From the NCBI RefSeq assembly GCF_900766215.1, contig NZ_CAAFUQ010000047.1, forward strand, positions 1 to 11,250: a stretch of DNA of 11,250 nt. The letters are read 5' to 3'. The stretch's first letter is position 1. Each line of letters begins with the position of its first letter. The DNA is from an uncultured Finegoldia sp. (GTDB lineage Bacteria > Bacillota > Clostridia > Tissierellales > Peptoniphilaceae). Of the stretch, positions 1 to 7,900 are shown one piece after another. A program made the translations under genes and the position numbers. The notes under the pieces are model-generated. The model was given only the letters and a program-made list of their open reading frames with translations. It searched no databases and had not been told where the DNA came from.

Positions 1-589
1 CGTTTATTATAGATAAATGTTCCTTTTTATTATTAATTATATGATTTTTACTTTTTAATTCAAACTGTGGTTTTATTAAAAATATCATTTCACCATTATT
101 TTTCAACATTTTTACAGAATTTGGAATAATCATTTTTAAGGAAATAAATGATACGTCGCAAACTATCAAATCAAATTTTGGATAATCATCAACACTTATA
201 TTTCTAAAATTAGTGTTTTCATAAAGATGAACTCTCTTATCATACCTAAGCTCATCAACCATTTGATTAACTCCAACATCTATAGCATACACTTCTTTAG
301 CTCCATTTTTTAATAAAACTTGAGTAAACCCGCCAGTAGAAGATCCGATATCTAGACACAAATCGTGTTTTCCAATATCAAATACATCAAAAGCTTTTAG
401 AAGTTTATATGCCCCTCTTCCAACATACTCAGTGTGTTCTTTTACTTCAACTTCATCCGTGCATACATCAAATGATGGCTTATTGACTAATTTACCTCGA
501 TAATAAACCAAATTCTTTTCTATTAATGATTTAGCTTTTGTTCTAGAAGAAGCAAATTTGTTTTCACATAGATATAAATCTATTCGCAT
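1..589 (-). CDS. tlyA: TlyA-family rRNA 2'-O-methyltransferase (3' end outside window)
   Basis: The reading frame opens with ATG at 587-589 and runs 196 codons without a stop to the window edge, so the C-terminus (roughly 60-80 residues by family length) is missing. Residues about 1-45 form an S4 RNA-binding domain starting MRIDLYLCENKFASSRTKAK. A Rossmann methyltransferase domain follows, with the SAM motif DIGSSTGGF (80-88), YAIDVG (101-106), CDVSFIS (144-150) and LIKPQFE (171-177). K62, D145 and K173 match three positions of the usual K-D-K-E catalytic set; the last E lies outside. TlyA proteins 2'-O-methylate cytidine in 23S rRNA, and some also 16S; which applies here cannot be told. The start is one base after the ispA stop, with AGGA inside the end of ispA as ribosome site. 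The motif before the catalytic K62 reads VGRGAYKL rather than the common VSRGGLKL. The old name 'hemolysin' is a misnomer for most members. Confidence 0.9.
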   Translation of the reverse strand, partial: MRIDLYLCENKFASSRTKAKSLIEKNLVYYRGKLVNKPSFDVCTDEVEVKEHTEYVGRGAYKLLKAFDVFDIGKHDLCLDIGSSTGGFTQVLLKNGAKEVYAIDVGVNQMVDELRYDKRVHLYENTNFRNISVDDYPKFDLIVCDVSFISLKMIIPNSVKMLKNNGEMIFLIKPQFELKSKNHIINNKKEHLSIIN

Positions 590-590
590 A

Positions 591-1400
591 TTAGTATTTC
601 CTATCCAATAAATTATTAGTAAGTTCAATTAAAGGTTGTGAATTATCTATATCTTTAATACAATTTATAGCTTTTTGAGAATATTTATTAGCATCTTCAA
701 TGCCTTTATCTTTTCCAAAAATTGTAACATAGGTTTTTTTGTTAATTTTTAAATCATTCTCGTAATCCATAATATCGTCAATTATTTGGAATGCCATTCC
801 CAAATTAAAAGCATAATTTTCTAATTTTGATATTGTATCTTGGTCTACTTTACTTAAAATTCCAGCAGATACAGTAGATGCTTTAAGTAAATTACATGTT
901 TTCTTATCATATATTTCAACAATATTATTTTCAGAAATATCGCTGTCAATATCTAAAAGTTGACCTCTTATCATTCCAAAGCATCCTGACTTACTCACGA
1001 TATAATTTGCAGACTTTGCATCAATATCGTTTTTAATAGACTGAGTTAAAACCTCAAAAGAATAATTTAACAGAGCATCTCCGACTAAGATAGCAATATC
1101 TTCTCCGTATTTTTTATGCACTGTTAATTTACCTCTTCTATAATCATCATTATCCATACACTCTAAATCGTCATGTACTAATGAATAATTGTGAATTAAT
1201 TCTATTGCAAGTGCATAATTTACTGATTCAATCACAGAATTATTAAACATTTGAAAAGTCAATAAAAACAAGAGTGGTCTTAACCTTTTCGCTCCATCGT
1301 CAATAAGAGTATATCTCATTGCCTCACCGATTTTGTCATCTGAAAATTTTAAATTTTTTAATGAAGTGTTAATTAAATCAACTATTTCCTTCTTATTCAT
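591..1400 (-). CDS. ispA: Farnesyl diphosphate synthase (polyprenyl synthase family)
   Basis: This enzyme condenses IPP with DMAPP/GPP to make farnesyl diphosphate, the precursor of undecaprenyl phosphate and prenyl chains, in the cytosol. With the chosen ATG (1398-1400) it has 269 residues, a little under the usual 290-300. GAKRLRP lies at 36-42. The first aspartate motif is DDLECMD (77-83), the bacterial form with two inserted residues. The second is DDIMD (208-212). Tyr72, five residues before the first Asp, is the aromatic found in bacterial type II FPP synthases and supports a C15 product over longer chains. In-frame GTG (1409) and ATG (1406) codons lie just upstream; I prefer 1400 because it overlaps the xseB stop by 8 bases, as at other junctions here, but no strong Shine-Dalgarno decides it. 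The neighbours (xseB upstream, tlyA downstream) match the Bacillus order, but the dxs gene usually following ispA is absent. Confidence 0.93.
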   Translation of the reverse strand: MNKKEIVDLINTSLKNLKFSDDKIGEAMRYTLIDDGAKRLRPLLFLLTFQMFNNSVIESVNYALAIELIHNYSLVHDDLECMDNDDYRRGKLTVHKKYGEDIAILVGDALLNYSFEVLTQSIKNDIDAKSANYIVSKSGCFGMIRGQLLDIDSDISENNIVEIYDKKTCNLLKASTVSAGILSKVDQDTISKLENYAFNLGMAFQIIDDIMDYENDLKINKKTYVTIFGKDKGIEDANKYSQKAINCIKDIDNSQPLIELTNNLLDRKY

Positions 1401-1629
1401 TATCATCACTTAAAAGCATATTGATTTGAAAATCTTCTTCTTTGTTATCTTTAATTAAAGTCATCTTACCTTCTTGTTCCTTAAGAATAGAACTTAATCT
1501 TTTATGAAGTTTCATGCCTTCTTCGTATAATTTTATATTTTCTTCTAGACTTAATTCTCTATCTTCTAACTTTTCAACAATTTCATTTAGCCTTTTTAGA
1601 CCTTCATCATATTCTCTATATTCATTCAT
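1393..1629 (-). CDS. xseB: Exodeoxyribonuclease VII small subunit
   Basis: XseB is the small helical subunit that assembles in several copies on XseA to form exonuclease VII, which degrades single-stranded DNA to oligonucleotides. The 78-residue product has the family length and pattern: an initial YDEGLKRLNEIVEKLE helix, the conserved LSLEENIKLYEEGMKL turn and second helix (about 26-41), then an acidic tail. An open frame extends 11 codons further upstream, but ATG 1627-1629 is the right start: AAGGAG lies at 1637-1642, seven bases ahead, and homology starts at this Met. The gene overlaps xseA by 8 bases and ispA by 8 bases, so all three are probably translated in a coupled way, which suits a subunit needed in fixed ratio to XseA. 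Confidence 0.95.
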   Translation of the reverse strand: MNEYREYDEGLKRLNEIVEKLEDRELSLEENIKLYEEGMKLHKRLSSILKEQEGKMTLIKDNKEEDFQINMLLSDDNE

Positions 1630-2956
1630 TGAACTTCTCCTTATTTTGAACGAGTGCTTCAAGTTTTCCGTCTTTCATTATTAAACAAATATTTTCATTT
1701 TCATTAACATCATCAACTGATTTAATGCTCTTATTATTTTTTAACACTTTTGCATATCCTTTTTCTAAAATAGCACTTGGATTTAAATGCAGTAAATTAT
1801 TTTTATATGAATCTAAAATCAATTTTTTATATTGAATATTTGAATTCAAGTTTTTCTCCATTATTATTTGAATTTTATCTAACTTTTCAATTTCTAAAGA
1901 TAATAATTTATCTGGTTTTAATAAAGTTAACTTGTGATAAATATTTAATTCTTGATTGTATTTATCTTTTAAGTTTTTCTTATAAGCTTTTTTAATACTA
2001 TCTTTCAAAGATTGAAGATTGTCTATGTGTTCTTTGATAATATTTTTCGGCCCAAAAAACTCCAACTGCTTAGCATAATATTCTAATTCTTCATTTTCAT
2101 CCTTGAATCTTCTTATTAGAATTCTGTTAATTTTAGTGTAGCTATCTTGCAGAAAATATTTTAATTCATTAAAATCTGCCGTAGCGATTTCAGCTGCTGC
2201 CGTTGGTGTTGATGCTCTTAAATCCGCTACAAAATCAGAAAGCATAAAGTCATTTTCGTGACCAACCGCACTTATTATAGGAGTATTCGCATTATATATT
2301 GTTTTTAGAAGATTTTCATCATTATAAGAATTCAAATCTTCAAAACTTCCTCCACCTCTTCCTACAATCAGAGTATCCAAGTTTAGAGTATCCATATATT
2401 TAATACCTTCAATTATCGATTCAGCTGATAGTTCACCTTGAACCGCGCAATGATAAATCAAAATATCGCAGATTGGATACCTTCTCTTTATTGTTCTGCA
2501 AATGTCATTAACTGCAGCCCCAGTAGAAGATGTAATTACACCAATAGATTTCGGATATTTAGTAATACTTTTTTTTCTTTTTTCTGAAAAATACCCTTCT
2601 TGTTCGAGTTTATCCTTTAATTCCAAGTACTTTTGATAAAGATCGCCTGTTCCTGATTTTTTACATTCTTTCACCAAAAGTTGATAAGTGCTTGATCCTT
2701 GATACGTTGTTATACTACCTCTTAATTGAACTTTATCTCCATCTTTTAAATTGATAGTTTTTGCAAGAGACATTGTCTTAAAAATCATACAAGAAATCAG
2801 TGCTTTTTCATCTTTTAATCTGAAATATACATGACCAGAAGTATTTTTATTAAAGTTTGAAATTTCACCTTCAACCCAAACATTGGATAGAATTGGATCT
2901 TTTTTTAATGTGTTTTGTATATAATCAGAAATCTCTTTTACACTATAAACTTGCAT
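1622..2956 (-). CDS. xseA: Exodeoxyribonuclease VII large subunit
   Basis: XseA is the catalytic subunit of exonuclease VII, a metal-dependent single-strand DNA exonuclease used in repair and mismatch correction. The 444-residue product has the expected layout: an N-terminal OB-fold (about 1-100, with VWVEGEISNF at 27-36 and GHVYFRLKD at 41-49), a catalytic domain with GVITSSTGAA (139-148), GRGGGSFEDL (199-208), SAVGHENDF (229-237) and ADLRASTPTAAAE (244-256), a helical coiled region (about 265-390), and a C-terminal GYAKVL segment. The ATG at 2954-2956 lies 14 bases inside the end of nusB; only a loose AAGAGAAAAG purine run serves as ribosome site, so translation is probably coupled to nusB. 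In Bacillus folD lies between nusB and xseA; here they overlap directly. A run of eight and a run of six A residues (coding strand, 2569-2583) lies within it. Confidence 0.97.
   Translation of the reverse strand: MQVYSVKEISDYIQNTLKKDPILSNVWVEGEISNFNKNTSGHVYFRLKDEKALISCMIFKTMSLAKTINLKDGDKVQLRGSITTYQGSSTYQLLVKECKKSGTGDLYQKYLELKDKLEQEGYFSEKRKKSITKYPKSIGVITSSTGAAVNDICRTIKRRYPICDILIYHCAVQGELSAESIIEGIKYMDTLNLDTLIVGRGGGSFEDLNSYNDENLLKTIYNANTPIISAVGHENDFMLSDFVADLRASTPTAAAEIATADFNELKYFLQDSYTKINRILIRRFKDENEELEYYAKQLEFFGPKNIIKEHIDNLQSLKDSIKKAYKKNLKDKYNQELNIYHKLTLLKPDKLLSLEIEKLDKIQIIMEKNLNSNIQYKKLILDSYKNNLLHLNPSAILEKGYAKVLKNNKSIKSVDDVNENENICLIMKDGKLEALVQNKEKFNE
1637..1642 (-). promoter_or_regulatory. Ribosome binding site that sets the xseB start
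   Basis: AAGGAG on the minus strand lies seven bases before ATG 1627-1629, within the last codons of xseA. It rules against the longer in-frame start at 1662. Motif and spacing are the same as before acpP (10455-10460). Confidence 0.85.
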
Positions 2957-3356
2957 TTTCTTTTCTCTTAAGTATAGATCCTAATACACCATTAATAAAA
3001 CTGTAAGATTTCTCAGTAGAGTATTCTTTGGCTAACTCTACAGCCTCATTAATAGCAACGCTATCCGGAGTGCTTTCTATGAATAAAATTTCGCAAACTC
3101 CAACTTCCAAAATAGAAAGATCCAACTTGTTAATACGATCTAAATTCCATTGTTTTGTATTCTGTTCTATATTATTTACTATGTCATCAATATGTTCAAT
3201 AAAATTCAGTACAATTTCTCGAAAAAATTCTATATCTTTCTTATTAATATCTTGATATTTGCAAAATTCTTCAATTTTTTGCTCATCATAATTTTCGTTC
3301 ATATTCATTTCATAGATTAATTGCATTGCGCTTTTTCTAGATTGTCTTCTTGACAT
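2943..3356 (-). CDS. nusB: Transcription antitermination factor NusB
   Basis: NusB binds the boxA RNA element with S10 (NusE) and helps RNA polymerase read through rRNA operons. The product has 137 residues, the family size, and is all-helical by composition. It begins with the basic MSRRQSRKSAMQLIYEM segment typical of the RNA-binding face. The C-terminal half has LDLSILEVGVCEIL (78-91), followed by AINEAVELAKEYS (101-113) and SFINGVLGSILK (119-130), the strongest family signature. Start ATG 3354-3356 has GGAGG (3361-3365) only four bases ahead. A perfect palindrome (3369-3398) ends three bases before this ribosome site, so access to it could be controlled by the hairpin. It follows a yqhY-like Asp23 gene, as in Bacillus, and overlaps xseA by 14 bases. 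Confidence 0.96.
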   Translation of the reverse strand: MSRRQSRKSAMQLIYEMNMNENYDEQKIEEFCKYQDINKKDIEFFREIVLNFIEHIDDIVNNIEQNTKQWNLDRINKLDLSILEVGVCEILFIESTPDSVAINEAVELAKEYSTEKSYSFINGVLGSILKRKENASL

Positions 3357-3368
3357 ATTTCCTCCATG

Positions 3369-3398
3369 AAAATAACCCTCTAATTAGAGGGTTATTTT
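3369..3398 (-). terminator. Perfect palindrome between the asp23-family gene and nusB (terminator or attenuator)
   Basis: The arm AAAATAACCCTC (3369-3380), a centre TAATTA, and the arm GAGGGTTATTTT (3387-3398) form a perfect 30-bp inverted repeat, overlapping the stop codon of the asp23-family gene. In RNA the CCCTC/GAGGG core followed by UUAUUUU resembles an intrinsic terminator and, being symmetric, would work in either direction. On the coding strand the U tract is short (UUUU then C), so termination is probably partial and some transcripts would continue into nusB. The hairpin stops three bases before the nusB Shine-Dalgarno, so it could also affect translation. A protein-binding operator is possible too, since a perfect DNA palindrome fits a dimeric repressor. 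The structure is certain; its function is inferred. Confidence 0.55.
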
Positions 3399-3729
3399 AA
3401 ATACTTATTTTTTCACAAACAACATCTACATTTATGACAACTAACCCCGTCATCATGCCGATATTTTCTTTTATTTTCTTTTGAACTTTATAGCATACAT
3501 CCTTGATGTTATAATCAGAATCCACCTCAATATGAGCTCTAACATTTACAGCATTATCTAAAATTTCTATTATTACTGATTTTTGAGCACCTTTTTGTAT
3601 ATTTACTTTTTCTGATTGTGGTGTTACAATAGCTTTTACACCTTCAACTTCCATACATGCTTCTGCTGCAATAAGGGAAATTATGTCATTAGAGATCTTA
3701 ACAGATCCATTATTAAATTTATTATCCAT
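3397..3729 (-). CDS. Asp23/Gls24 family (DUF322) envelope-stress-type protein, YqhY-like
   Basis: This small cytosolic protein of 110 residues belongs to the Asp23 family by its pattern: NGSVKISNDIISLIAAEACMEVEGV near the start, an alternating beta region VIIEILDNAVNVRAHIEVD (52-70, slightly varied from the family), then helix KVQKKIKENIGMMTGLVV and the closing strand INVDVVCEKISI. In Bacillus subtilis the yqhY gene occupies the same place just before nusB and has been linked to control of acetyl-CoA carboxylase; a like role here is only inferred. An open frame runs 16 codons further upstream, but ATG 3727-3729 is chosen because GGAGG (3736-3740) lies six bases ahead and homology starts here. 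A promoter candidate at 3749-3777 would give it a leader of about 20 bases. Confidence 0.9.
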   Translation of the reverse strand: MDNKFNNGSVKISNDIISLIAAEACMEVEGVKAIVTPQSEKVNIQKGAQKSVIIEILDNAVNVRAHIEVDSDYNIKDVCYKVQKKIKENIGMMTGLVVINVDVVCEKISI

Positions 3730-3735
3730 GTTATT

Positions 3736-3740
3736 CCTCC
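3736..3740 (-). promoter_or_regulatory. Ribosome binding site that sets the asp23-family start
   Basis: GGAGG on the minus strand lies six bases before ATG 3727-3729. It decides against the longer in-frame start at 3777, which has no such site and would place the start upstream of the predicted promoter. Confidence 0.85.
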
Positions 3741-3748
3741 ACACACAA

Positions 3749-3777
3749 ATTTTATCAAAAAATGAAAAAAAATTCAA
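3749..3777 (-). promoter_or_regulatory. Candidate sigma-A promoter with extended -10 before the asp23-family gene
   Basis: On the minus strand TTGAAT (3772-3777, -35) is followed by a 17-base spacer and TAAAAT (3749-3754, -10). The spacer ends in TGA, giving the TGn extended -10 form. The -10 matches the TATAAT consensus at five of six bases and the -35 at four of six. Transcription would start around 3740-3743, leaving a very short leader before the GGAGG. AT-rich DNA gives many chance matches, but this one has correct spacing and lies in one of only two real gaps of the window. Confidence 0.55.
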
Positions 3778-3780
3778 TTT

Positions 3781-4938
3781 TTAATTTATTATTGCCTCTA
3801 TAAATTTTTCTGGTTCGAATTTTACTAAATCATTAACTTGTTCACCAATTCCAATGAATTTCACAGGTATTCCAAGTTCCATTTCTAGTGGAAAAATCAT
3901 TCCACCTTTTGCTGTTCCATCAAGTTTTGTAATTATAGCTCCCGTTAAATCAGTAGAATTCATGAATTCTTTTGCTTGAATGATTGCATTTTGTCCAGTT
4001 GTACCATCGACAATCAATAAAACTTCTTTTTTTGCTTCTGGGTACTCTTTTTCAATTACTCTTTTAATTTTATTCAATTCATTCATCAAATTCTTTTTAT
4101 TATGCAATCTACCAGCAGTATCGCATATAAGTATGTCAGCATCTCTACTTTTCATAGCACTAACTCCATCGAATACAACACTAGCAGGATCAGACCCTTC
4201 TTCATGACTTATAATATCAACCTTAGCCCTATTAGCCCATTCAGTAAGTTGCTCTATTGCCGCCGCTCTAAAAGTATCTGCCGCAACCATTAAAACTTTC
4301 TTCCCATCTTTTTTGAATTTCATGGCTAATTTACCAATAGTTGTCGTTTTGCCAACCCCATTTACTCCAACAACTAGAATTATCGTTTTATCATTTACAT
4401 TTAAATTATTATCAATCTTTTCATTAATAATATTTTCTTTTAAAATATCAGATAAAACATTTTTGATTTTTTTAGGATCTTGAATATTATTAAGTTTTAC
4501 TCTATCTCTCAGTTGATTTACGATTTTTAAAGTTGTCTCCACACCTATATCTGCAGAGATTAATGTCTCTTCTATTTCTTCAAATAATTCTTCATCAACC
4601 GTTCTATAGTTAGCTAAAACTTGATCTATTTTTTTAGATATATTGTCTCGAGTTTTAAGTAATGAGTTTTTTAAATTTTCAAAAAAGCCTTCCTTACTCT
4701 CTTCTTTTTCTTCGATAATATTGTCAGATTCATCATGTTCTTCTTCAATCTCTACTCGATTATCATGATTTTGTTCCTTGACGATTTCTGCATTATTCTC
4801 TAATTCTTCATTTTTATCTAAATTTTGATCAGATTCCTTAGGTTCTAATTCTTCGATTTGTTGTAAATCTTCTTCACTTATTTTTGATTCATCATCGTCT
4901 TTTTTAGACTTAAACTTATCAAAAAATTTATTTAACAT
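3781..4938 (-). CDS. ftsY: Signal recognition particle receptor FtsY
   Basis: FtsY is the SRP receptor GTPase that docks ribosome-Ffh complexes at the membrane for co-translational insertion. The 385-residue product has a highly acidic N-terminal A domain (about 14-85, rich in E and D, no membrane helix), an N domain helical bundle (about 86-180), and the GTPase G domain: P-loop GVNGVGKTTT (191-200), DTFRAAAIEQL (221-231), DTAGRLHNKKNLM (273-285), TKLDGTAKGG (337-346) and GIGEQVNDL (363-371). After TAKGG the text reads MIFPLEME instead of the usual VVLGI-like stretch, a mild oddity. Start ATG overlaps the smc stop by 7 bases and has AGGAG six to seven bases ahead, inside smc. In many clostridia ylxM-ffh follow ftsY; here the asp23-nusB block does, after a 51-base gap with no convincing terminator hairpin. 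Confidence 0.97.
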   Translation of the reverse strand: MLNKFFDKFKSKKDDDESKISEEDLQQIEELEPKESDQNLDKNEELENNAEIVKEQNHDNRVEIEEEHDESDNIIEEKEESKEGFFENLKNSLLKTRDNISKKIDQVLANYRTVDEELFEEIEETLISADIGVETTLKIVNQLRDRVKLNNIQDPKKIKNVLSDILKENIINEKIDNNLNVNDKTIILVVGVNGVGKTTTIGKLAMKFKKDGKKVLMVAADTFRAAAIEQLTEWANRAKVDIISHEEGSDPASVVFDGVSAMKSRDADILICDTAGRLHNKKNLMNELNKIKRVIEKEYPEAKKEVLLIVDGTTGQNAIIQAKEFMNSTDLTGAIITKLDGTAKGGMIFPLEMELGIPVKFIGIGEQVNDLVKFEPEKFIEAIIN

Positions 4939-7900
4939 ATCTCTCTCCTATCTACATCTAATTTAATCATTTTTGATATTCCATCTTTTTCCATACTTAT
5001 TCCATAAAGTATGTTTGCTATTTCCATTGTACTCTTTCTATGTGTAATAATAATGAATTGAGTTTTTTCTTTGAATTTAATCAAATATTCCTTATATCTC
5101 TTGATATTTATTTCATCTAAAGCAGCATCTATCTCATCCAATATGCAAAAAGATGAAGGTCTTGTCTCGAAAATCGCAAAAAGCAAAGCTACAGCTGTCA
5201 AAGATCTTTCTCCTCCAGATAGCAAATTCAAACTTTGAAGTTTTTTCCCAGGTGGTTGAGCGGTTATCTCAATCCCAGAATTTAAAACATCATCTTCTGT
5301 AAGTTTCAAACTTGCGTATCCGCCATTGAAAAGTTGTTTAAAAATTGCAACAAATTTTGTATTTATTTCCTCAAACTTTTTGGTGAATACTTCCTTCATT
5401 TCTTTGTTAAGTTTATTAATAGCGCTCATAATGTCTTCTCGAGATTCGATTAAATCATTTTTATTTTTTGTCATAAAATCAAATTCTTTTTTTACTGATT
5501 CATATTCTTTTATACTATCGACAGAAAAAGATCCAATATTTCTTAAATCATTAGTTATTTTATTTATTTCTTTTTGACTAATTTTAATATCTGGGTTAGA
5601 TTCTACTGTATCGATATTTATATCATACAGTTCGTTAATATCTATTTTTATGTTATTTAGTTTTTCTGTTGTGTTTAGTGCTTTTTCAATCAATGAGTTG
5701 TTACTAATTTCTGTTTTTTGAAATTTAGCATTAGAATCGTATATTGATTGTTCAACGCTAGATAGTTCCATTTTGAAATTATTTAAATTTGTCTTCATTT
5801 CTAGAATTTCACTATTTAGATTAGAAATCACATCATCATAATCAATGGTTTTAGATTTTATATTTGCTTTATTATTCGTATATTCAGAGATATTTTTATG
5901 AATTTCTTCAATTTTTTCTAAATTAGCCCTGTAATTATCGTCCAAATATTCTTTTCTGATTTTCACATCATTTAACTGATTAGTATATATATTTAAATCT
6001 CTTTTTATAGATGAGTATTCTGACTTTACACTTATAAGATTCATCTTATCAGAATTATATTGTTCTTGTAATTTATCAATTTCTGAATACAAATTTTTTA
6101 ACTCTTTTTCCAATGTCGATATTTTATTAGATAAGTCACTTTCTTCTATATCGTTAGTTTCATTATTTGAAGTACTTGAACTCAATTTGCTTTCAAAATC
6201 ATTTAAATTAGACCTTAAATATTTAATTTCTAATTGCTTATCTTTTATTTTAGTGTTTATATTATCCTTGTTTTCTATCAAATGTTTTAAATTATCTTCA
6301 ATATTATCCAGATTAGATTTCTTCGTATTAACTATATCAATATTTTCATCATATAATTTTTTTAAATTATTGTAGTCATTGACGCAATTTTTATATAAAT
6401 TTTCAACAGATTCCAAACTATTTTTTGTAGAAAGTATTGAGTAGTTTGATGCTTTTTTGTATCCGCCTACCATTGAGCCCCAACTATTGATAATATCACC
6501 ATCTAATGTAACGATTCTAAAATTCTTGTATTTAGAACTTACAATTATTGCATTATCCATATTATCGGTAACCAATGTTTTTTGTGCAAAATAATCTATT
6601 ATATCTCTATATTGCTCATCAGACTTAATAAATTGGTTCAAATGACCTAAAACTAGATTGTCATTTACATAATTAAAGTTTTTTGGCTTTATTTTGTTTA
6701 AAGGTAAAAATGTCAATCTTCCGATTTTATTTAACTTCAGAAAATTAATCAATTCTTTACCATCATTTTCGTTTCTAACTATTATGTTTTGAAATGCTGA
6801 GGACATAATTGCATCAACAGATTTTTCATATTTTTTTTCGACACTAATCAAATCGCCAAGTGTTCCTATTACTTTATCTTGTAAATTGGGATTTAACCTT
6901 TTAAAAAAGTTTTGTACTGTAAAATTATATCCTTCGTGATTATCGAGAGTATTCTTCAAAAACAAATATTTGTTCTTACTATTAACTAATTCTTCTTTTA
7001 AATTCGATAATTTATCCATAATATTAATTAAATATTTTTCCTTGTCAGTTATAAATTTGTAAATTTCTTGTTTTTCTTTATTTAAATCATCTAGGTTTTT
7101 GTCACCCTCAGCAATTAATAACTCATAATTTTTTAATTCCTCAAGTAATTTATTCAATTGATTTTCATATTCTTGTTTTTGTATAGTTATTTCTGATATT
7201 TCTTTTAATCTTTGTTTTTCAACGGCAGCTCTGGATGACTTCTCTATAATAAATTGTGTGTAAATCTCTTTTAAATTATTTAGATCTTCTAATTTTTTTT
7301 CACTTAACTGCTTTTTTATTTTAAGATTATTCTCAATATCATCAATTTTAAAGTTTTCTATGATTGAATTTAAATCACTAACTTTCTTTTCAGAATCTTT
7401 TATTATTTTTTTCAAGTTTTCAATTTTTGATTCTAAATTTTTGATTTCTAATGTGTAATTGTCATTTTCATTTGAAAGTCTTTCTAGTTCATAATTACTA
7501 TTTTTAAGCCTTTCTTCATTTAATTGAATATCTGACTCATTTTTGATTTTTTGACTTTTTATATCCGAAAGTTCTGAAATTTTCAATTCAGTATCAATAT
7601 CTGCCTTATTAATTTTCTCCAATAATTCTTTTCTTTTATTTTCAAATTTTTCGAGCTTTGATTTTAAACGAATTAAACTCTCATCATTAATATCTTTTTG
7701 TTCAATTACATCATTCAATGTGAGAGATAATTTCTCAATATCTAAAATAGCTTTTTGGATTTCCATTTCTTTAAGTTTTTCTTCCAGAATAATACCTTTT
7801 TTTGCCTTCTTACTTTCTTTTTCCAAATAATCCAGCCTATCAACTTGTGAAATTAGAATATCCTCAATTCTTAATAAGTTTTCATTAGTCTGTTCAAGTT

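Noticed and set aside
1777..1995. Plus-strand open frame inside xseA
   Set aside because: It is antisense to a well-supported gene, has no ribosome site or recognisable domain, and its Phe/Leu/Tyr-rich text is the mirror of Lys/Asn/Glu-rich coding.
2365..2395. Direct repeat AGAGTATCCA, two copies 15 bases apart in xseA
   Set aside because: It encodes the DTLNLDTL segment of XseA and has only two copies; a chance or codon-driven repeat.
3028..3255. Plus-strand open frame opposite nusB
   Set aside because: Ser/Ile-rich complement of the nusB helices; no initiation signal and no domain.
3755..3795. Terminator after ftsY
   Set aside because: The AAAAATT/AATTTTT pairing after the stop is only A-T and overlaps the promoter candidate; there is no GC stem, so I do not call termination here.
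3980..4293. Two overlapping plus-strand open frames opposite ftsY
   Set aside because: They lie opposite the conserved GTPase motifs, which constrain the sequence; neither has a ribosome site or family pattern.
5326..5577. Plus-strand open frame opposite smc that looks hydrophobic
   Set aside because: Apparent membrane segments are the antisense of Lys/Glu/Asn coiled-coil codons. The same holds for 6187-6375.
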